DNA of 64,000 bases, taken from the NCBI RefSeq assembly GCF_903969135.1, contig NZ_LR824569.1:2749001-2813000 (forward strand), in the 5' to 3' direction. Below, piece after piece: positions 1-9,036 of the stretch. The position numbers and the translations under genes are program-made. Each line of letters begins with the position of its first letter. The first letter of the stretch is position 1. The notes below the pieces were generated by a model. That model saw nothing but the letters and a program-made list of their open reading frames with translations, was not told where the DNA came from and searched no databases. The DNA comes from Chryseobacterium sp. JV274. GTDB lineage: Bacteria; Bacteroidota; Bacteroidia; Flavobacteriales; Weeksellaceae.

Positions 1-1
1 A

Positions 2-379
2 ACTCAGCCTCCTGTAACAATAGAAACAGCAAAATACTCTGCTGATAATATTGCAGAAGGTAAAGAATTATTTAAAACAAACTGTGCATCTTGTCACAAA
101 GAAGACGGTAGTGGAGGTATCGGACCAAACCTTACTGATAACTACTGGATCAACCAGCCTGAGAAGACATTATTTAAAAATGTATTCCATATGGACTGGA
201 ATGGTTCTCCTACTAACCCTGCGATGAGAGCATTCGGTAAAAACGGAGAAGTTTCAGGTGCAGAAATTGAAAAGATTGCAGCGTATGTATATCACATCAA
301 TCAGGAACAACCACCAGTGACTCCAGCTCAAGGAGGAGCAGCTCCTCAAGGAACTGAAGCACATTGGGAAAAAGAATAA
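2..379 (+). CDS. ccoP: cbb3-type cytochrome c oxidase subunit CcoP, C-terminal part (partial)
   Basis: This is the 3' end of a gene that begins before the window. It reads open from base 2 to the TAA at 377-379. The visible part is one class I cytochrome c domain with the haem motif CASCH (bases 86-100) followed by GIGPNLTD. A methionine in NPAMRAFG is the likely axial ligand. The tail is Pro/Ala/Gly-rich and ends in EAHWEKE. In cbb3 oxidases CcoP is the membrane-anchored dihaem subunit that passes electrons to CcoN; only its second haem domain is present here. ccoG, fixH and an exporter follow on the same strand, which is the usual cbb3 assembly context and supports the call. A strong hairpin separates it from ccoG. 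Confidence 0.9.
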   Translation, partial: TQPPVTIETAKYSADNIAEGKELFKTNCASCHKEDGSGGIGPNLTDNYWINQPEKTLFKNVFHMDWNGSPTNPAMRAFGKNGEVSGAEIEKIAAYVYHINQEQPPVTPAQGGAAPQGTEAHWEKE

Positions 380-402
380 TTTAAAAAATTAGAAACATAT
401 GA

Positions 403-460
403 AAAAAACATAATTTGTTATTAGATTAAAATAGTAACGAATTATGTTTTTTCTTTTTTA
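403..460 (+). terminator. Strong hairpin with T-run between ccoP and ccoG
   Basis: An 18-bp stem (403-420 with 435-452, one T-G wobble) and a 14-nt loop are followed by a T-rich stretch. It has the form of an intrinsic terminator but lies inside what is normally one functional cluster, 14-20 bases before the ccoG start. It may set the ratio of oxidase subunits to assembly factors, or protect the 3' end of the ccoNOP message. Confidence 0.75.
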
Positions 461-473
461 AAACCTATTACAA

Positions 474-1928
474 ATGTCAGACATAGAAGAAATAGAAGTA
501 CGCGGCGGACAGGGACAGGTTCTGGACCCTGAAACTTACAGAGATTCTATAGGGACAATGGAGCAATCCGGAAAAAGAAGATGGGTATTCCCAAGAAAGC
601 CTAAAGGGAAATATACCAACTATAGAAACATTGTAAGCTATTTATTATTAATTATTTATTTTTCATTACCATTCATCAAAATCAATGGTAATCCATTATT
701 ATTGTTCAATGTCATAGACAGAGAATTTTTCATCTTTGGACAGCCTTTCTATCCACAAGACTTTTTTATCCTTACTTTAGGTGCTATTGCCTCTTTAATC
801 TTTATTATTGTTTTTACGATTGCGTTCGGAAGAATTTTCTGCGGGTGGATTTGCCCTCAGACAATTTTTATGGAATCGATCTTCCGTAAAATAGAATATC
901 TGATTGAAGGTGACAGAAACAAGCAGATGAAGCTGGACAGACAAGAGTGGAACAGTGAAAAGATCTGGAAAAGAAGTTTAAAATGGACTGTTTATATCAT
1001 TATTTCATTGGTGATCACCCACTTTATGTTCATGTACATCGTAGGATATGAAGAGGTATTTAAAATCATTGGTGAAGGACCATTTGCACATCCTACCAAT
1101 TTTATCGTAATGATTCTTCTTACTGCTGCATTTTACTTTGTATTTGCATGGTTCAGAGAGCAGGTTTGTACATTGGTATGCCCATATGGAAGACTTCAAG
1201 GAGTATTAATTGATAAAGATACGATCAACGTTTTCTATGACTTCAAAAGAGGAGAAAACAGATCAAAATGGAGAAAAGGCGAAGACCGTAAGGCTGCCGG
1301 CAAAGGAGATTGTATCGACTGCCATCAATGTGTAGTGGTATGCCCTACCGGGATTGACATCCGAGACGGACAGCAATTGGAATGTATAAACTGTACAGCA
1401 TGTATTGATGCCTGTGATGAAGTGATGGAAAAAGTAGGGCTTCCAAAAGGACTGATCCGATATGCTTCTGAAAACGAAATTGAAAAACAGACCCAATTTA
1501 AGTTTACAGGAAGAATGAAAGGATTTACTGTATTCCTATTCCTTCTTGTAGGATTCTTAGGGTACCTTCTGTACAGCCGCGGCGAGATGGAAGCTAAATT
1601 CATCAAACCGGCAGGAAGTACATTCTTTGTAAAAGAGGGTAAAATTACCAATACCTATAATTATACTTTCCTTAATAAAACGAACGAGAAAAAAATCGTT
1701 ACCATCAAAGTAATGGAGCCGGCACATGGTGAGATTACTTATAGTGCATCAAGCAAGATTCAGGTAGACCGGGATAAAATTTCTAAAGGGACCATTAATA
1801 TCAGCTTCCCGGAAGATGAAATGAAACTATCCAAACAGAATATTACCATTGGCGTTTACGATATGAAAGGAAAACTGATTGATTCATATCAGACTTATTT
1901 TGAAGGGCCATTCAAACTGCAATTTTAA
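474..1928 (+). CDS. ccoG: Cytochrome c oxidase accessory protein CcoG (Fe-S membrane protein)
   Basis: This 484-residue polytopic Fe-S protein has the family's usual length. CcoG (RdxA/FixG) helps assemble cbb3 oxidase, probably by handling copper redox state at the membrane. Hydrophobic segments lie near residues 52-70, 97-118, 170-192, 208-226 and 350-367. Cysteine pairs in CGWICP (123-128) and CTLVCPYGR (232-240) flank the membrane part. Two ferredoxin clusters follow: C280-C283-C286-C290 and C304-C307-C310-C314. The C-terminal ~110 residues form an Ig-like periplasmic domain. It lies between ccoP and fixH; fixH begins 10 bases after its stop, suggesting co-transcription. Confidence 0.95.
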   Translation: MSDIEEIEVRGGQGQVLDPETYRDSIGTMEQSGKRRWVFPRKPKGKYTNYRNIVSYLLLIIYFSLPFIKINGNPLLLFNVIDREFFIFGQPFYPQDFFILTLGAIASLIFIIVFTIAFGRIFCGWICPQTIFMESIFRKIEYLIEGDRNKQMKLDRQEWNSEKIWKRSLKWTVYIIISLVITHFMFMYIVGYEEVFKIIGEGPFAHPTNFIVMILLTAAFYFVFAWFREQVCTLVCPYGRLQGVLIDKDTINVFYDFKRGENRSKWRKGEDRKAAGKGDCIDCHQCVVVCPTGIDIRDGQQLECINCTACIDACDEVMEKVGLPKGLIRYASENEIEKQTQFKFTGRMKGFTVFLFLLVGFLGYLLYSRGEMEAKFIKPAGSTFFVKEGKITNTYNYTFLNKTNEKKIVTIKVMEPAHGEITYSASSKIQVDRDKISKGTINISFPEDEMKLSKQNITIGVYDMKGKLIDSYQTYFEGPFKLQF

Positions 1929-1938
1929 TTAGAAAAAA

Positions 1939-2391
1939 ATGAAGAACTTTAGTTGGGGACACGGTGTTGTAATTGCATTATTTGCATTCATAGTTTTTAT
2001 ATTATCTATGTTATTTCTCTTTCCAAACGGACAGAAGAACTCTGAAATGGTAACAGATAATTATTATGAAGAAGAGTTGAAATATCAGGATGTCATTGAT
2101 GCCAAGAAAAAAGCAGATGAATTACCGGAAAAACCTGCATACAGCCAGGATCCTAAGGGAATTAAAATTACTTTTCCAAAAGATTACAACAACTCAAATA
2201 CTACGGTAAAATTTGTTTTAAACAGAACCGACGACCAGAATTTAGATATCAAAAAATCTGTACAGCTTGATGCCAGCCAGTCTTTCATTATCCCTTCACA
2301 GGTATTGAAAATGGGTAACTATACACTAAGACTGAGTTGGATAACAAATAAAACAGACTACAGAATGGATTATGATGTGATATGGAAATAG
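1939..2391 (+). CDS. FixH/CcoH family cbb3 oxidase assembly protein
   Basis: The product has 150 residues, with one N-terminal membrane helix (about residues 7-28) and a periplasmic domain. The motif DNYYEEELKYQ just after the helix is typical of FixH/CcoH, a small single-pass protein needed for maturation and stability of cbb3 oxidase. The C-terminal half is a small beta-rich domain ending in MDYDVIWK. It starts 10 bases after ccoG, and its last ten bases overlap the start of the next gene, so the three are probably translated from one message. Confidence 0.88.
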   Translation: MKNFSWGHGVVIALFAFIVFILSMLFLFPNGQKNSEMVTDNYYEEELKYQDVIDAKKKADELPEKPAYSQDPKGIKITFPKDYNNSNTTVKFVLNRTDDQNLDIKKSVQLDASQSFIIPSQVLKMGNYTLRLSWITNKTDYRMDYDVIWK

Positions 2392-3107
2392 GACTTATTG
2401 TATCGGCTATTGCTTTAGGCTTTGCTTCCGGTTTTCACTGTATCGGAATGTGTGGTCCTATTGCCCTATCGATGGGATTAACCAAAAAACAGGCAGCCAA
2501 CTTCTACCTTCAGAACCTTACCTATCAATTCGGGAGAATATTCACCTATTCATTATTGGGTGCACTTCTTGGAATTATCGGGCAAGGATTTGAAATGGCA
2601 GGCTTTCAGAAATATCTTACTATTACAGCAGGTGTTCTTCTGATTATCATGGCTGTATTTTCCTTTGGTGGAAAAGATTTTGCCTCAAAGATTCCTTTCC
2701 TATCCAAATTTCTGTATACTGTAAAAATGAATCTGGGAAGACTACTTCAGAAAGCGGACTACCGATCAAGATTTACCACGGGGCTTCTTAATGGCTTTTT
2801 ACCATGTGGAATGGTTTACATGGCGCTTACAGCAAGTCTTGCAGGCGGAGGAATATGGCAGGGAGCTTTATATATGGCTTTATTTGGATTGGGAACCCTT
2901 CCGTTCATGTTTGCTATTGTTTTGGCTGGAAATCTCATGAATCAGGCATTCAGGGTAAAGGTTTTGAAAGCCGTTCCTGTAATTATGATCATTTTAGGAG
3001 GATTATTCATTCTAAGAGGTCTTGAGCTGGGAATTCCATATGTTTCCCCGAAAGCAGAAGCAATGACAATCTCTAAAGATCCAAACGGAGCTGTCAACTG
3101 CCATTAA
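2382..3107 (+). CDS. Sulfite exporter TauE/SafE-like (UreH-type) membrane protein of the cbb3 cluster
   Basis: This is a 241-residue membrane protein with about six helices. The N-terminal helix carries GFHCIGMCGP (residues 17-26), and the second half has a repeat-like NGFLPCGMVYMAL. The HCxxMCGP and LPCG motifs mark the UreH/DsbD-like branch of the TauE/SafE superfamily that is regularly found after ccoG-ccoH in Bacteroidota. A role in copper or thiol handling during cbb3 assembly is inferred from this position and not shown by the sequence. It overlaps fixH by 10 bp. The tail ends in NCH, a possible metal-binding end. Confidence 0.82.
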   Translation: MEIGLIVSAIALGFASGFHCIGMCGPIALSMGLTKKQAANFYLQNLTYQFGRIFTYSLLGALLGIIGQGFEMAGFQKYLTITAGVLLIIMAVFSFGGKDFASKIPFLSKFLYTVKMNLGRLLQKADYRSRFTTGLLNGFLPCGMVYMALTASLAGGGIWQGALYMALFGLGTLPFMFAIVLAGNLMNQAFRVKVLKAVPVIMIILGGLFILRGLELGIPYVSPKAEAMTISKDPNGAVNCH

Positions 3108-3126
3108 TCAGTATTTACAATATACC

Positions 3127-3864
3127 ATGAAGAAAACCATTGTCTTATTTCTGATAAGCCTTTTTATGCTGCAATCCTGCAGTGTCAATTCTGAAATTGT
3201 CTATCATAAAGATGCAGCTTCCACTTCTGTTACTGATATCGATACGAGAGAGTTCATGTCAGAAATGATGGCCATGACACCGGATTCGTTAAAGCAGAAA
3301 GAATTTGGAGAAATGGATAGGCTTCCAACCACCTGGACAAGTATGTATGATCTTGCCAAAAAGGAAGGCAAATTGAAAACCGAAAATCCGGATTCAATCA
3401 GGATCATGAAAAAGATCTTCATGAAGTCTACGAAAGAAGATAACACACTTGCAGAGTTTTCTTTTAAAATGGAACATTTTGCTCCGGAAGATTATCAGGC
3501 TTTGAAAAACTTTACAAAAACTGAAAAAATCCCTCTGGATCAAAATATTTACAATAATTGGGATGGAAAAACCCTGACGATTGATACCGAAAACTTTAAT
3601 CTTAAAAGTATTGAAGAGGCTATTCGCTCCAAAAGCTCAAAGGAAGAAACTGAGAAGATGGCCGGAATGATGATTATGTTTTTCAAAAAGATCGGTACTA
3701 CTTTAAAGTTTGAAAATCACATAAAATCAATGACAGGGAAGCATGACTGGATAAAGCAGATCGATGATCATTCAATAAGAATAGAATATGATCTGAAAGC
3801 CATTTATGAGAAGGATAAAAAACTTAAAAACGCAGATAAAAAGATTATCATCGTTACAGAATAA
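3127..3864 (+). CDS. Hypothetical lipoprotein at the end of the cbb3 cluster
   Basis: The product has 245 residues and a lipoprotein signal: a Lys-rich start, a hydrophobic stretch and lipobox LQSCS, with the lipidated Cys near residue 18. The mature protein is charged and lacks recognisable catalytic motifs; I do not know the family. It begins 19 bases after the exporter gene and a terminator follows its stop. It could therefore be the last gene of the cco transcript, but that rests on spacing alone. It is probably anchored in the outer or inner membrane facing the periplasm. Confidence 0.75.
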   Translation: MKKTIVLFLISLFMLQSCSVNSEIVYHKDAASTSVTDIDTREFMSEMMAMTPDSLKQKEFGEMDRLPTTWTSMYDLAKKEGKLKTENPDSIRIMKKIFMKSTKEDNTLAEFSFKMEHFAPEDYQALKNFTKTEKIPLDQNIYNNWDGKTLTIDTENFNLKSIEEAIRSKSSKEETEKMAGMMIMFFKKIGTTLKFENHIKSMTGKHDWIKQIDDHSIRIEYDLKAIYEKDKKLKNADKKIIIVTE

Positions 3865-3867
3865 AGC

Positions 3868-3894
3868 AAAACCCACCGGATTCCGGTGGGTTTT
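3868..3894. terminator. Bidirectional terminator between cbb3-cluster lipoprotein and serS
   Basis: A perfect 12-bp stem (3868-3879 with 3883-3894) and a 3-nt loop have A-runs and T-runs on both sides. It ends the rightward cco-cluster transcript and the leftward serS transcript. Confidence 0.85.
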
Positions 3895-3920
3895 ATTGTA
3901 TACTAAATTAACTGATTAGT

Positions 3921-5189
3921 TTAGTTGATTATTTCAAATCTTGCATATTCTGCAATCTTCTTAGGAAGTTTGATTCCTTCCGCTGTCTGGTTATTCTCAA
4001 GCAATGCCGCCATAATTCTTGGCAATGCCATTGCAGATCCGTTCAGGGTATGAACCAATTGAGATTTACCATCTCCTTTGTAACGGCATTTCAATCTGTT
4101 CGCCTGGAACGTTTCAAAATTAGAAACAGAACTTACTTCCAGCCACATTTCCTGAGCAGCACTCCATACTTCGAAATCATAGGTCATTGCAGATGCAAAA
4201 CCAGTATCCCCTCCGCAAAGTCTTAATACTCTGAACGGAAGCTCAAGATCTGTAAGGATTTCTTTGATATGCTCTACCATTTCTTCCAAAACAGCATAAG
4301 AATTTTCAGGCTTTTCAATTCTTACAATTTCTACTTTTTCAAACTGATGAAGACGGTTCAAGCCTCTTACGTGAGCTCCGTAGCTTCCTGCTTCTCTTCT
4401 GTAGCATTGAGAGAATGCCGTATTTTTGATGGGAAGATCTTTCTCATCAAGCAATACATCACGGTAAAGGTTCGTTACAGGAACTTCTGCTGTAGGAATC
4501 AGGTACAATTTATCTTCATTGATATAATACATCTGCCCTTCTTTATCAGGTAACTGCCCGGTTCCAAATCCAGATGCTTCATTGACTACGTGAGGAGGAT
4601 TCACTTCTGTATATCCTTTCTCTACGTTTTTATCTAAGAAATACTGAACCAAAGCTCTCTGTAATCTTGCTCCTTTTCCTAAATAAACAGGGAATCCTGC
4701 TCCTGCAATTTTAACCCCTAATTCAAAATCAATAAGATTATATTTTTTTGCAAGTTCCCAGTGAGGAATAGCTCCTTCACCAAGACCCTCTACCGGATGA
4801 GATTGAAAAATCATTTCGTTATCATCAGCAGAAGCTCCGCTTTTTACCAATTCATTTGGAATGTTTGGAAGCTGGTACAGGACATTCAGTAAGTCGTTTT
4901 CCTTACCTTCTAACTGGGACTTCAATTCTGAGCTCGACTCTTTGTATTGTGCTGTTTTAGATTTTGCAGATTCCGCTTCTTCTTTTTTCCCTTCTTTCAT
5001 CAAAAGCCCGATTTCTTTCGAAATTTTGTTGATTTCCGATAATTGGGAATCTAGTTCAAACTGGATTCTTTTTCTTTCGTCGTCGGCAGCGATAGCCTCG
5101 TCTACCAACTCAAGATTTTTGAATTGTCTTTTCTTAAGACCTTCTAAAACGCGTTCTTTATTGTCGCGCAAAAAATTGACTTGTAACAT
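3921..5189 (-). CDS. serS: Seryl-tRNA synthetase
   Basis: This 422-residue class II aminoacyl-tRNA synthetase has the family's normal length. It charges tRNA-Ser (and tRNA-Sec where present) with serine. The N-terminal ~110 residues form the long antiparallel coiled coil that grips the tRNA variable arm. The catalytic core has motif 2 (QCYRREAGSYG, with HQFEKVEIV after it) and the C-terminal motif 3 (NGSAMALPRIMAALLENNQ). It is convergent with the cbb3 cluster and shares the terminator at 3868-3894. Confidence 0.97.
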   Translation of the reverse strand: MLQVNFLRDNKERVLEGLKKRQFKNLELVDEAIAADDERKRIQFELDSQLSEINKISKEIGLLMKEGKKEEAESAKSKTAQYKESSSELKSQLEGKENDLLNVLYQLPNIPNELVKSGASADDNEMIFQSHPVEGLGEGAIPHWELAKKYNLIDFELGVKIAGAGFPVYLGKGARLQRALVQYFLDKNVEKGYTEVNPPHVVNEASGFGTGQLPDKEGQMYYINEDKLYLIPTAEVPVTNLYRDVLLDEKDLPIKNTAFSQCYRREAGSYGAHVRGLNRLHQFEKVEIVRIEKPENSYAVLEEMVEHIKEILTDLELPFRVLRLCGGDTGFASAMTYDFEVWSAAQEMWLEVSSVSNFETFQANRLKCRYKGDGKSQLVHTLNGSAMALPRIMAALLENNQTAEGIKLPKKIAEYARFEIIN

Positions 5190-5216
5190 TTTATTTAGAT
5201 GTTAAATATTAGATGT

Positions 5217-5251
5217 TTAGCTTATAATAAGCTAACAATTGTACAAATTTA
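5217..5251 (-). promoter_or_regulatory. serS upstream region: -7-like box and small palindrome
   Basis: On the minus strand TAAATTTG (5251-5244) matches the Bacteroidota -7 consensus TAnnTTTG and lies about 55 bases upstream of the serS start. No convincing -33 TTTG is seen. Between it and the gene is an 8-bp inverted repeat with a 3-nt loop (5217-5224 with 5228-5235), which could be a leader hairpin or an operator. Confidence 0.35.
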
Positions 5252-5255
5252 AAAA

Positions 5256-5774
5256 TTATTTTGTGATAGTCACGGTATTTATCGAAGTTGGCGCATCAGC
5301 ATCTTTTGAAAACACAGGAACTCTGTTATACAAAACTTTTGAAACCTGGAATACCGTTGGTGTATTGCGATACTGAACCTCCAAAGTATCAATCACATTA
5401 TCACTTACATTAGTACTTTTTGTATATGTAATCTGCATTCTGGAATAGTAAGAATTCCCAGTCCCCGGATTATCAGGGCTTATAGAATCCAGTTTTCTTC
5501 TTTTTGCCCCTGCCAGATACTCCATGTAGAACAATGAATCCGTTGTCATTCTTAACGAAATACTTACCGGAGAAATATCTTTTGTTCCAAAAATATCGTT
5601 TACAGAAAATCCGGTATAAGATCCGGTTTTTTTATTGTTCAGCAGATCCTGTCCAGCGCTGTTTTTCACATAGATATTAAGTAACTGATCTATTCTCTGC
5701 AAAGAATCATCATCACTTTTACAACTTACAAGTGCAAAAACCACAATAAGTATGCCCCAAAAATATTTCATCAT
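5256..5774 (-). CDS. Hypothetical lipoprotein (172 aa)
   Basis: It starts with a signal peptide and lipobox ALVSCKSDDD, with Cys at residue 18 followed by Ser/Asp residues. Such an Asp-rich start fits export of some Bacteroidota lipoproteins to the outer membrane. The rest is a Thr/Ser-rich beta-type domain of unknown function that resembles the DUF4827-like lipoproteins of this phylum only in general style. Two adjacent ATG codons (5774 and 5771) could start it. It lies between asnB and serS on the same strand, 66 bases before serS. Confidence 0.75.
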   Translation of the reverse strand: MMKYFWGILIVVFALVSCKSDDDSLQRIDQLLNIYVKNSAGQDLLNNKKTGSYTGFSVNDIFGTKDISPVSISLRMTTDSLFYMEYLAGAKRRKLDSISPDNPGTGNSYYSRMQITYTKSTNVSDNVIDTLEVQYRNTPTVFQVSKVLYNRVPVFSKDADAPTSINTVTITK

Positions 5775-5812
5775 AAATACAAAGGTAAAATATTAATCTT
5801 TAGGCTGCTTCT

Positions 5813-7711
5813 TTATTTTTCAAAATATTTCTGATACCACAGTTCAAAAGTAACCAGCTGCCAGATTTTCACCCAGTCATACTCTTGCTTTTGGTGATTC
5901 CACCATTCATCAATCACTACAGCGTTAAAAAAATTTCTCTTTTTTAAGCTATTAAGATTTTCAACAATGAAATCCCTTACTCTTTTTTCATTTTTAATGA
6001 AATAATAAACCGGAAAAGAAAATCCTTTCTTAGGCATATTCAAAACTGATTCAGGAAGATATTTTTCAGCTGTTTTACGCAGTAATGGTTTGTTCTGAAT
6101 TCCATTAAATCTAATATGTTCAGGCAGTGAAGCTACATAATTGATCAAACTGTTGCTCAGGTAAGGATACCGAAATTCCACACTGTATTTCATCGCACTC
6201 AGATCATCCCTGAATACATGATGGGAAGACAAAGAATATTTCATATCGTATTCAAAATACCCGGAATAGTTTTTTCTTTCTGAAGCATGGTATTTTGAGA
6301 GCTTTACATCAATTTTAGCATAAATATCTGGTTGGATGAGAGCTTTGGCTTCAAGAGGCATCATGCTGATCTGGCTCTGTCTGAAAAAATCAAACATATC
6401 ATCCTGGGAGAAGTAGTTTTTTACCCGTTGCGAAAATTTGTCTTTTGTAAAAATAAAAGGTCTTACAAAATTAAAATTCCTCATCAACAGCCATCTATTC
6501 AGCTTCAAGGTATGAGAATAGCCGGCAAAGAGCTCATCGGCACCATTTCCGCTTAATACCACTTTTAAATCTTTATCATGTGCATATTTCGCCGCATTGA
6601 TCAAGACTTCAAAACTGCTGTAAGGTTCTTCAAAATGCTGAATATTTTCTTTAAGATGCTCCAGTGCTTCATCATCATTCACTTCTTTTATTTCATGCAA
6701 CACACCAAAATGTCTGGCAGCCAGCGATGCATTTTTCACTTCTTCTTCAGAAAACGGGTAGGAGATGGTGTATGTATTGATATCAGGATTAAAAGGTTTT
6801 GATTTTGAAGCAATTAACGTAGAATCTATTCCACCACTCATCATCAATGCTACGGGAACATCCGCATATAATTGTTCTGATATACTTTCAGAAAGAAGTT
6901 CATCTATTTTTCTTACGGCTTCTTCTTCCGAAACACCTTTCACAGAAGGAGAAGGCAGTGTCCAGAATTTTTCTTTCGTAATTTTTTGATCTGCTAAATC
7001 AATGGTCATAAAAGAAGCAGGTTCCAGGGATAAAATATCCTGAAAGCAGGTTCGTGGAGCCAATGTCGTTTGAAAAAGAAAATTGGTATACACCCCATTC
7101 CAGTTGATTTCAGGTTTTACAAATTCATTTTTCAACAACGCTTTTATTTCTGAAGCCCAAACCAATCCTTCTTCACTTTGATGGTAAAAGAGCGGCTTCA
7201 TCCCTACCCTGTCTCTTGCCAGTATCAATTTTTTATTGATAAGATCAACAATACAGATCGCAAACATTCCATCAAGCTTCACAAAGGTTGAATTTCCCCA
7301 TTCCTGATACCCCTTAAGGATAACTTCAGTATCGGAGTTACTTCGGAAAGAATGACCTAAAGCCTCAAGCTCTTTTCTTAATTTTTTAAAATTATAAATC
7401 TCACCATTAAAAGTAACAATGATCTGCTCATTCTCTGAAAGCATCGGCTGATGGCCTTTTTCAGAAAGATCGATAATGGATAATCTGCGGAAACCCAAGG
7501 CAATCTCGGAACTTCTTTCCTGTAAAACTGAAAACTGTTCTTTAATTTTCGGGGTAGAATCATTTCCTGAAAAAGAAATTCCCTGGTCATGATCATACAG
7601 CCAGAATCCTTCATCATCCGGTCCACGATGTTTGATCACCTGATTCATTTCCAGAATATTTGTAGAGGAAATACTTTTATGAAATGAATAATAACCGCTG
7701 ATTCCGCACAT
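5813..7711 (-). CDS. asnB: Asparagine synthase (glutamine-hydrolysing), surface-glycan type
   Basis: This 632-residue two-domain enzyme makes asparagine, or amidates a sugar acid in glycan clusters, using glutamine and ATP. The N-terminal glutaminase domain has the nucleophile Cys2 (MCGISG), RRLSIIDLSEKGHQP and NGEIYN. The synthase domain has the ATP pyrophosphatase loop SGGIDST near residue 290 and LSGNGADELFAGY further on. AsnB paralogues of this type often sit among polysaccharide genes, and here a flippase and a glycosyltransferase lie directly upstream on the same strand. It might therefore modify a glycan precursor rather than serve free asparagine supply. Confidence 0.92.
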   Translation of the reverse strand: MCGISGYYSFHKSISSTNILEMNQVIKHRGPDDEGFWLYDHDQGISFSGNDSTPKIKEQFSVLQERSSEIALGFRRLSIIDLSEKGHQPMLSENEQIIVTFNGEIYNFKKLRKELEALGHSFRSNSDTEVILKGYQEWGNSTFVKLDGMFAICIVDLINKKLILARDRVGMKPLFYHQSEEGLVWASEIKALLKNEFVKPEINWNGVYTNFLFQTTLAPRTCFQDILSLEPASFMTIDLADQKITKEKFWTLPSPSVKGVSEEEAVRKIDELLSESISEQLYADVPVALMMSGGIDSTLIASKSKPFNPDINTYTISYPFSEEEVKNASLAARHFGVLHEIKEVNDDEALEHLKENIQHFEEPYSSFEVLINAAKYAHDKDLKVVLSGNGADELFAGYSHTLKLNRWLLMRNFNFVRPFIFTKDKFSQRVKNYFSQDDMFDFFRQSQISMMPLEAKALIQPDIYAKIDVKLSKYHASERKNYSGYFEYDMKYSLSSHHVFRDDLSAMKYSVEFRYPYLSNSLINYVASLPEHIRFNGIQNKPLLRKTAEKYLPESVLNMPKKGFSFPVYYFIKNEKRVRDFIVENLNSLKKRNFFNAVVIDEWWNHQKQEYDWVKIWQLVTFELWYQKYFEK

Positions 7712-7777
7712 AATATGACTTAATAGAATTGTAAAAATAGGAAAATGACTTTGTTTTCTGCACCTTAACAGAATAAA

Positions 7778-9031
7778 TTATTTCTTCAAAAACTTTTCTT
7801 TTAAAAGCTGAATTTCCTCTTTTGAGACCATGTAATCTTTCAAACTGAATGTAGTAGAACTATAAAATTTCCGGAACAGCAGGAAGGCTGAAACCAAATA
7901 TGATGATGTAGTGGCAAGACAAGCGCCCAAAATTCCCCATCTTGGTATTGCAATGAAAGAAAATACCACCGTAACAACCAATCCGACTATTGATTTTACA
8001 TTGAGAATCTTTAGCTCCCTCATTCCTGAGAAGTAATGCCCTACCATATCACTTACAGCAATGGCAAAAATACCCGGAGATAAGAGAAGCATGATTTCTT
8101 TGGTATGTCTGAATTCTCTTCCAAAAATAATTTCATAGATCTGTGACGGGATGATAATGATTCCCAGTACAAAACCTATCATCAGAATAAACGTCAGTTT
8201 TAAAGAATCCTTGGTTTTCCCTACCGATTCTTCCCTGCTTTTACTATTAACCACATCTGAATATAAAACCACGGCAATACTGCGGGTAATCGTCCATATA
8301 GCTTCAGAAAAAGTAACTCCGATAGAAAAGATTCCTACACTGGCAATACCCTCAAAATATTCCAGGAAATAAAAGGAAAGTCTATAGTTCAGAAATTGAA
8401 CAAAAGCGCTCAGCTGGGTTTTCCAGCCGTATTCAAACATATTCCTGGCAACATCTTTACTGAATGATATTTCAGAAAGATTGCATTTTTTGATGATCTG
8501 AAAAAAGCTGGTTAGAAAAAGAAGTGCCAGACACCCGATTTGTGCAAGAAAGTATACTGAAACATCTTTTTTACCAAACAGGTACACCAATATTCCGATA
8601 AAGATAATATGGACAAGTTGCTGTAAAACAGTATAAACATTAAACTTCCTAATATCCTGTGTTCCAATAAACAAACTAATATTGGTAGATAACAGTGAAG
8701 AAAAAACGGATATTCCGATAAGATACAAAATATATTCACTCTGAATAGAAGCCAGGCTGAATAAAAAAGGAATTAAAAGCCCTGTTAGGAGCGACCACAG
8801 ATAGGCAAATAATAAAACTTTTTCTATTTTAAACCTTGATGCAAAATAGGAAGCACTGCTTCCTGAAAAGATACTGCTGAAAAAACTCACTGCAGCGGCA
8901 TTGGCAACCACAATAGAAATGGTTCCCTTTCCTTCGCTGCCCCACATATTCGTAGAATAGATCACCAGTCCGAAACTCAGGATCAGAATAAGAAAACGTG
9001 AGACAAAAGTTTTAATAATAGTAAGCTGCAT
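7778..9031 (-). CDS. Oligosaccharide flippase family membrane protein (Wzx-like)
   Basis: The product has 417 residues with about 12 hydrophobic segments over the whole length, as in MOP-superfamily polysaccharide flippases. The N-terminal region (FVSRFLILILSFGLVIYST, then WGSEGKGTIS) is typical of Wzx/RfbX-like proteins that move lipid-linked sugars across the inner membrane. It lies 5 bases downstream of a glycosyltransferase gene and upstream of asnB on the same strand, so a glycan export role is likely. The glycan cannot be named from the sequence. Confidence 0.8.
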   Translation of the reverse strand: MQLTIIKTFVSRFLILILSFGLVIYSTNMWGSEGKGTISIVVANAAAVSFFSSIFSGSSASYFASRFKIEKVLLFAYLWSLLTGLLIPFLFSLASIQSEYILYLIGISVFSSLLSTNISLFIGTQDIRKFNVYTVLQQLVHIIFIGILVYLFGKKDVSVYFLAQIGCLALLFLTSFFQIIKKCNLSEISFSKDVARNMFEYGWKTQLSAFVQFLNYRLSFYFLEYFEGIASVGIFSIGVTFSEAIWTITRSIAVVLYSDVVNSKSREESVGKTKDSLKLTFILMIGFVLGIIIIPSQIYEIIFGREFRHTKEIMLLLSPGIFAIAVSDMVGHYFSGMRELKILNVKSIVGLVVTVVFSFIAIPRWGILGACLATTSSYLVSAFLLFRKFYSSTTFSLKDYMVSKEEIQLLKEKFLKK

Positions 9032-9036
9032 AGCAA

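Noticed and set aside
399..413. Four-codon ATG frame before ccoG
   Set aside because: Too short, inside the terminator hairpin and without any support.
1325..1651. Open frames on the minus strand within ccoG
   Set aside because: They are shadows of the strong coding frame and have no independent signals.
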